Translations under genes and position numbers: made by a program
The notes under the pieces: generated by a model
What the model was told of the DNA's origin: nothing
Database searches by the model: none
Seen by the model: only the letters and a program-made list of their open reading frames with translations
Shown here: positions 10,006 to 13,371 of the stretch, piece by piece
How positions within the stretch are numbered: position 1 is the stretch's first letter
Layout of the letters: each line of letters begins with the position of its first letter
NCBI GenBank assembly: GCA_050743365.1
Contig: JBOGFI010000060.1
Location: forward strand, 1 to 13,371
Direction of reading: 5' to 3'
Length of the DNA stretch: 13,371 nucleotides
Source of the DNA: JBOGFI01 sp050743365
GTDB lineage: Bacteria; Actinomycetota; Acidimicrobiia; IMCC26256; JACDBD01

Positions 10006-10320
10006 ATGGCAGAACGCCGCGCTTCGCTGATGGACCCCCGCATGGAGAGCCTGCTCGACCGCGTCGACTCGAAGTTCACGTTGGTCACGCTGGCAGCCAT
10101 GCGAGCCCGCGAGATCAACGACTACTACAACCAGATCGGCGAGGGCCTGGGCAAGATCGTGCCCCCGCAGGTCACATCGGTGTCCCGCAAGCCCCTGTCG
10201 ATCTCGCTCGAGGAGATCGAGGCCGGCAAGATCGAGGCGATCCCGCTCCCACAGGAGCCCCAGGAGCCCGAGGAGCCGGAGGAGGCCGCCGCCGGGGCCG
10301 CCGAGGCGCCGGCCGAGTAG
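10006..10320 (+). CDS. rpoZ: RNA polymerase omega subunit
   Basis: Omega is the smallest RNA polymerase subunit and helps the beta-prime subunit fold and assemble. The 104-residue product carries the family core MESLLDRVDSKFTLVTLAAM followed by RAREINDYYN, and PPQVTSVSRKPLSISLEEIE, then ends in an acidic Pro/Glu/Ala tail (about residues 82-104) that is typical of actinobacterial omega and probably disordered. ATG 10006 has GGAGA (9996-10000) five bases upstream; the ATG at 10030 lacks one. The gene follows gmk by 39 bases, the widespread gmk-rpoZ pair. A GC hairpin overlaps its stop codon. Confidence 0.95.
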   Translation: MAERRASLMDPRMESLLDRVDSKFTLVTLAAMRAREINDYYNQIGEGLGKIVPPQVTSVSRKPLSISLEEIEAGKIEAIPLPQEPQEPEEPEEAAAGAAEAPAE

Positions 10321-10327
10321 GGCCGGC
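10308..10327 (+). other. GC hairpin across the rpoZ stop codon
   Basis: GCCGGCC (10308-10314) and GGCCGGC (10321-10327) form a perfect 7-bp stem with the loop GAGTAG, which contains the rpoZ stop. No T-run follows, so a classical terminator is unlikely. It could slow ribosomes or protect the mRNA end between rpoZ and coaBC. The same bases also make a 10-base direct repeat (10308-10317 and 10322-10331). Confidence 0.35.
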
Positions 10328-10375
10328 CGAGCAGGGGTGGCAACGGAGGGCGGCCCACCCCGACGCCCCAGGACC

Positions 10376-11620
10376 ATGATCGACGCCGACGCACAACTGA
10401 CCCCACTCCGGGGCCGGCGCGTGGTGCTAGGGGTAACGGGCGGGATCGCCGCCTACAAGGCCGTCGATGTCTGCCGCCGCCTGGTCGACGCGGGAGCCCA
10501 CGTGGTGCCCGTCCTGACCGAGGACGCCCTTCGCTTCGTGGGCGCGCTCACGTTCTCGGCGCTGGCGTCGGAGCCGGCTCGCACTTCGCTCTTCGACGGG
10601 CCCGACCCGATCCCGCACACGCGCCTGGGGAAGTCGGCCGACCTCGTCGTCGTGGCGCCCGCCACCGCCAAGCTGCTCGGGAAGTACGCGGCCGGCATCT
10701 CCGATGACCTTCTGACGGCGACGCTGCTCGCCACACGCGCGCCGGTGGTCGTCGCGCCGGCCATGCACACCGAGATGTGGGAGCACGCCGCCGTGCGGGA
10801 CAACGTCGCCACGCTGCGGCGCCGGGGTGTGCAAGTCGTCGACCCGGAGGCCGGGCGCCTCGCGGGCGGCGACGAGGGCGAGGGACGCCTGGCCGAGCCG
10901 GCGCGCATCGTGGCCGCGGCGGCTGCCACGCTCGCGGGCGGTGATCTCGCGGGTGTGCGCGTGCTCGTCACCGCCGGGGGCACGCGCGAGCCGGTCGATC
11001 CCGTGCGCTTCATGGGCAACCGGTCGTCGGGAAAGCAGGGCCACACCATCGCCGACGCCGCCGCCCGCCGGGGCGCGGCGGTGACGCTCGTGACCACCGC
11101 GAGCCGCGCGGCCGCGCCCGCGGTCGAGGTCGTGAGGGTCGAGACCGCCGACCAGATGGCGGAGGCCGTGCTCGGCCGGTTCCCCGAGGCCGACGCGGTG
11201 GTCATGGCCGCGGCGGTGGCCGATTTCCGGCCCAAGGCGGTGGCCGACGAGAAGCTGAAGAAACGCGACGGCGTACCCGACATCGTCCTCGAGCCCACGC
11301 CCGACATCCTCGCCCTCCTCGGCCAGCGCAAGCAGGGCCATCAGGTCCTGGTCGGGTTCTCGGCCGAGACAAACCGGGTCCGCGAGCAGGCCGCGGTCAA
11401 GCTCGCGGCGAAGCACGTCGACCTCATGGTCGCCAACGACGTGTCGGCCCCCGACGCCGGCTTCGAAGTCGACACCAACCGGGCCATCCTGCTGTACTCG
11501 CCCGGCTGGGCGAGCCCCGACGAGGAGCTTCCGCTGCTCACCAAGGCCGAGCTGGCGGACCTGATCCTCGACCGGGTCGTCATGTTCCTGAGGCCGGGCT
11601 CTCGAGGGAAGGGAAAGTAG
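10376..11620 (+). CDS. coaBC: Bifunctional phosphopantothenoylcysteine decarboxylase / phosphopantothenate-cysteine ligase
   Basis: It joins cysteine to 4'-phosphopantothenate (CoaB part) and decarboxylates the product to 4'-phosphopantetheine (CoaC part), two steps of coenzyme A synthesis. From ATG 10376 it has 414 residues. The FMN-binding CoaC domain (about 14-190) shows VVLGVTGGIAAYKAV, catalytic His81 in IPHTRLG, ADLVVVAPATAKLL and PAMHTEMW (about 129-135). The CoaB domain (about 194-414) has VTAGGTREPVDPVRFMGNRS, AAAVADFRPK, KLKK (293-296) and VGFSAET. The flap reads LAGGDEGEGRL without the Cys of the E. coli enzyme, which agrees with the Mycobacterium tuberculosis sequence as I recall it. 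An earlier GTG (10337) would add 13 Pro/Arg-rich residues; ATG 10376 has AGGA close by, though the spacing is short. The stop shares one base with the metK start. Confidence 0.95.
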   Translation: MIDADAQLTPLRGRRVVLGVTGGIAAYKAVDVCRRLVDAGAHVVPVLTEDALRFVGALTFSALASEPARTSLFDGPDPIPHTRLGKSADLVVVAPATAKLLGKYAAGISDDLLTATLLATRAPVVVAPAMHTEMWEHAAVRDNVATLRRRGVQVVDPEAGRLAGGDEGEGRLAEPARIVAAAAATLAGGDLAGVRVLVTAGGTREPVDPVRFMGNRSSGKQGHTIADAAARRGAAVTLVTTASRAAAPAVEVVRVETADQMAEAVLGRFPEADAVVMAAAVADFRPKAVADEKLKKRDGVPDIVLEPTPDILALLGQRKQGHQVLVGFSAETNRVREQAAVKLAAKHVDLMVANDVSAPDAGFEVDTNRAILLYSPGWASPDEELPLLTKAELADLILDRVVMFLRPGSRGKGK

Positions 11621-12813
11621 TGAGCCGTTTCACGTTCACCTCCGAGTCGGTGACCGAGGGTCACCCCGACAAGATGTGCGACCAGATCAGCGACGCGGTG
11701 CTGGATGCGCTCATCGAGGAGGACCCCGAGAGCCGCGTCGCGTGCGAGACGCTGTGCACCACCGGGATGGTGGTCGTCGCCGGCGAGATCAGCACCAGCG
11801 GATACGTCGACATCCCGCGCGTGGTGCGCGGCACGATCCGTGCGATCGGCTACGACCGCGAGGCCTACGGGTTCGACGGCAACACCTGTGGCGTGATCAC
11901 CTCGATCGACGAGCAGTCGCCCGACATCGCCCAAGGCGTCGACAAGGCCATGGAGCTCCGACAGGGCGAGGGCGACCACTACAGCGAGGTGGGCGCGGGC
12001 GACCAGGGGATGATGTTCGGGTACGCCTGCGACGAGACCGACGACCTCATGCCCATGCCCATCTGGCTGGCGCACCGACTCGCCCACCGCCTGTCGGAGG
12101 TCCGCAAGGCCGGGGTGCTGCCGTACCTTCGCCCCGACGGCAAGACCCAGGTCACCATCGAATACGAGAACGGGGTGCCCAAGCGGTTGTGCACCGTGCT
12201 CATCTCGACCCAGCACCAGCCCGGGATCGACATCGAGACACTGCTCAAGCCCGATCTGGTCGAGCACGTCATTCGGCCGCTGCTGCCACCGCAGTTCGTC
12301 GACGACCGCTTCGAGGTGCTGTGCAACCCGACCGGGAGCTTCGAGCTCGGCGGGCCCCATGCCGACTGCGGGCTGACCGGGCGCAAGATCATCGTCGACA
12401 CCTACGGCGGGATGGCCCGCCACGGCGGCGGGGCGTTCAGCGGCAAGGACCCCACCAAGGTCGACCGGTCGGCCGCCTACGCGGTCCGCAACGTGGCCAA
12501 GAACGTGGTGGCCGCAGGGATCGCCGGGCGCTGTGAGGTCCAGGTCGCCTACGCGATCGGGGTCGCCCGTCCGGTGTCGATCATGGTCGAGACGTTCGGC
12601 ACCTCCGAGATCGACCCGGTGAAGCTCGGTGATCTCGTGCAGGACCAGTTCGACCTGCGGCCGGCGGCGATCATCGAGCGGCTCGACCTGCGGCGCCCCA
12701 TTTTCCGGCGCACCGCCGCCTACGGGCACTTCGGGCGGTCCGAGAAGGCCTTCACCTGGGAGCAGACCAGCGAGGTCGACGCCCTCCGCGGGGCGGCGGA
12801 GTCGCTCGCGTAG
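11620..12813 (+). CDS. metK: S-adenosylmethionine synthase
   Basis: It makes S-adenosylmethionine from methionine and ATP. The 397-residue product has the normal length. Motifs in order are FTSESVTEGHPDKMCDQISD (His15, Asp17, Lys18), FDGNTCGVITSIDEQSPDIA, the signature GAGDQGMMFGYACDET, PDGKTQVTIEY, GGPHADCGLTGRKIIVDTYG, the glycine-rich loop GGGAFSGKDPTKVDRSAAY, and a C-terminal YGHFGR. The GTG start shares a base with the coaBC stop (TAGTG) and is preceded by a purine-rich stretch (GAGGGAAGGGAAAG, 11604-11617), so translation is probably coupled to coaBC. Neighbours coaBC and priA are the usual actinobacterial ones. No S-adenosylmethionine riboswitch can be placed because there is no leader. 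Confidence 0.97.
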   Translation: MSRFTFTSESVTEGHPDKMCDQISDAVLDALIEEDPESRVACETLCTTGMVVVAGEISTSGYVDIPRVVRGTIRAIGYDREAYGFDGNTCGVITSIDEQSPDIAQGVDKAMELRQGEGDHYSEVGAGDQGMMFGYACDETDDLMPMPIWLAHRLAHRLSEVRKAGVLPYLRPDGKTQVTIEYENGVPKRLCTVLISTQHQPGIDIETLLKPDLVEHVIRPLLPPQFVDDRFEVLCNPTGSFELGGPHADCGLTGRKIIVDTYGGMARHGGGAFSGKDPTKVDRSAAYAVRNVAKNVVAAGIAGRCEVQVAYAIGVARPVSIMVETFGTSEIDPVKLGDLVQDQFDLRPAAIIERLDLRRPIFRRTAAYGHFGRSEKAFTWEQTSEVDALRGAAESLA

Positions 12814-12823
12814 CCACCGCGGC

Positions 12824-12981
12824 GAGCGAGCGCAGCCAATGAGCTCGCCCGAGCCCGCGAGCGAGCGCGACCAGAGCGGAAGGCCTGCCAGCCCCCGACT
12901 CGCGGCCGGGATTGCGCGGGAGCGGCGAGCGTCCCGAAGGGCGGCGGCAGGTACCCTGCCGCCGAGCGAGCGCGACCAGAG
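12824..12981 (+). repeat. Short repeat cluster between metK and priA
   Basis: GAGCGAGCGCGACCAGAG occurs exactly twice, at 12859-12876 and 12964-12981. A diverged copy (GAGCGAGCGCAGCCAA) is at 12824-12839. Start-to-start distances are 35 and 105 bases. The GCGAGC of the middle copy can pair with GCTCGC at 12843-12848. The block covers the stretch between the metK stop and the conserved part of priA. It may be a dispersed intergenic repeat family or low-complexity sequence. Confidence 0.6.
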
Positions 12982-13371
12982 AGTCTGCCGGGTCCGGCCC
13001 GACCTGCCGGCGGTCGACCGCGCGTTCGACTACCGCGTCCCCGACGAGATGGCCGGCGCGGTGCGCGTCGGCGCCATCGTGCGGGTCCCGCTGCACGGGC
13101 GGCGGGTTCGGGGCTGGGTGATGGCCGACGGCGTCGAGCCCGAGGCCGAGGTGGAGCGGCTGTTGCCGCTGCTGAAGGTCGCGTCGGCGGGACCCCCCGC
13201 CGACGTGGTCGAGCTATGTGCGTGGGCGGCCTGGCGCTACGCGGGCCCGGTGACGGCGCTGCTGCGGGCGGCGTCACCCCCGAACTCCGTCCCCCCGGCG
13301 GCGCCGGCCGAGACCGGCGCCGCACTGTTCCCGCAGAACGTCGTGCCGGACGTGGTCGCCCGGGCGCGCGC
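12839..13371 (+). CDS. priA: Primosomal protein N' (PriA), N-terminal part, cut by window end
   Basis: PriA restarts stalled replication forks. From about 12983 the frame reads RVRPDLPAVDRAFDYRVPDE, GAIVRVPLHGRRVRGWV, then LLPLLKVASAGPPADVVELC and RYAGPVTALLRAASPP, which match the 3'-DNA-binding domain and the start of the winged-helix domain. Helicase motifs would lie beyond the window, so I cannot tell whether this is a full helicase or one of the degenerate actinobacterial forms. The only ordinary start upstream in this frame is ATG 12839, with no clear ribosome binding site; it adds about 48 residues through the repeats and hairpin, including SERDQ twice. CTG 12956 is an alternative, and the next ATG (13049) is inside the conserved domain. 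The start is therefore open. It lies 25 bases after metK. Confidence 0.8.
   Translation, partial: MSSPEPASERDQSGRPASPRLAAGIARERRASRRAAAGTLPPSERDQRVCRVRPDLPAVDRAFDYRVPDEMAGAVRVGAIVRVPLHGRRVRGWVMADGVEPEAEVERLLPLLKVASAGPPADVVELCAWAAWRYAGPVTALLRAASPPNSVPPAAPAETGAALFPQNVVPDVVARAR
12942..12964 (+). terminator. Perfect 10-bp hairpin after metK, possible terminator
   Basis: Arms CGGCGGCAGG (12942-12951) and CCTGCCGCCG (12955-12964) are exact complements around the three-base loop TAC. This is the strongest inverted repeat I found outside genes. It follows metK by about 130 bases and ends where the second exact repeat copy begins. There is no T-run, so it would be a terminator of the GC-hairpin type at best; a protein-binding palindrome is the other option. 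Confidence 0.35.

Noticed and set aside
10850..10900. Missing flap Cys in the CoaC domain of CoaBC
   Set aside because: It looked like a lost catalytic residue, but the Mycobacterium tuberculosis protein also lacks it as I recall its sequence, so it is a lineage feature.
11341..12729. A 462-codon minus-strand frame opposite metK
   Set aside because: metK is intact on the plus strand; the antisense product has no recognisable domain.

Overview
This is a very GC-rich stretch with short gaps, overlapping genes and GTG, TTG and probable CTG starts. The gene order pyrR-pyrB-pyrC-carA-carB-pyrD-pyrF-mihF-gmk-rpoZ-coaBC-metK-priA closely matches the region known from Mycobacterium and Streptomyces, and the mycobacterial-type integration host factor (mIHF) next to gmk is an actinobacterial hallmark. 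The organism is therefore an actinobacterium. The class 1-type pyrD inside the operon and the lack of any gene between pyrC and carA suggest a lineage away from the mycobacteria, perhaps a deep branch such as Acidimicrobiia; that placement is inference.

Positions 3-8935 are a single-direction de novo pyrimidine operon. It holds the regulator PyrR (5' end cut by the window), aspartate carbamoyltransferase, dihydroorotase, both carbamoyl-phosphate synthase subunits, dihydroorotate dehydrogenase and OMP decarboxylase. Together these cover the path from glutamine, bicarbonate and aspartate to UMP, except orotate phosphoribosyltransferase (pyrE), which is not here. Junctions are overlaps of 4-8 bases or gaps of 2-6 bases, so translational coupling is likely throughout.

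Positions 8936-9070 form the first real intergenic gap and carry a good -10 box (TATACT) and a strong ribosome binding site. They begin a second block: mihF (nucleoid protein), gmk (GMP kinase), rpoZ (RNA polymerase omega), coaBC (coenzyme A synthesis) and metK (S-adenosylmethionine synthesis). A region of short repeats and a perfect hairpin follows (12814-12982), and then the N-terminal part of priA runs off the window.

Everything here is core metabolism and housekeeping; I see no mobile element, CRISPR array, defence system or RNA gene. The points worth checking are local: gmk has no ordinary start codon upstream of its P-loop, pyrB seems to start at CTG, pyrD looks like the catalytic subunit of a two-subunit enzyme whose partner PyrK is not beside it, and the metK-priA gap holds an exact 18-base repeat and a 10-bp hairpin.
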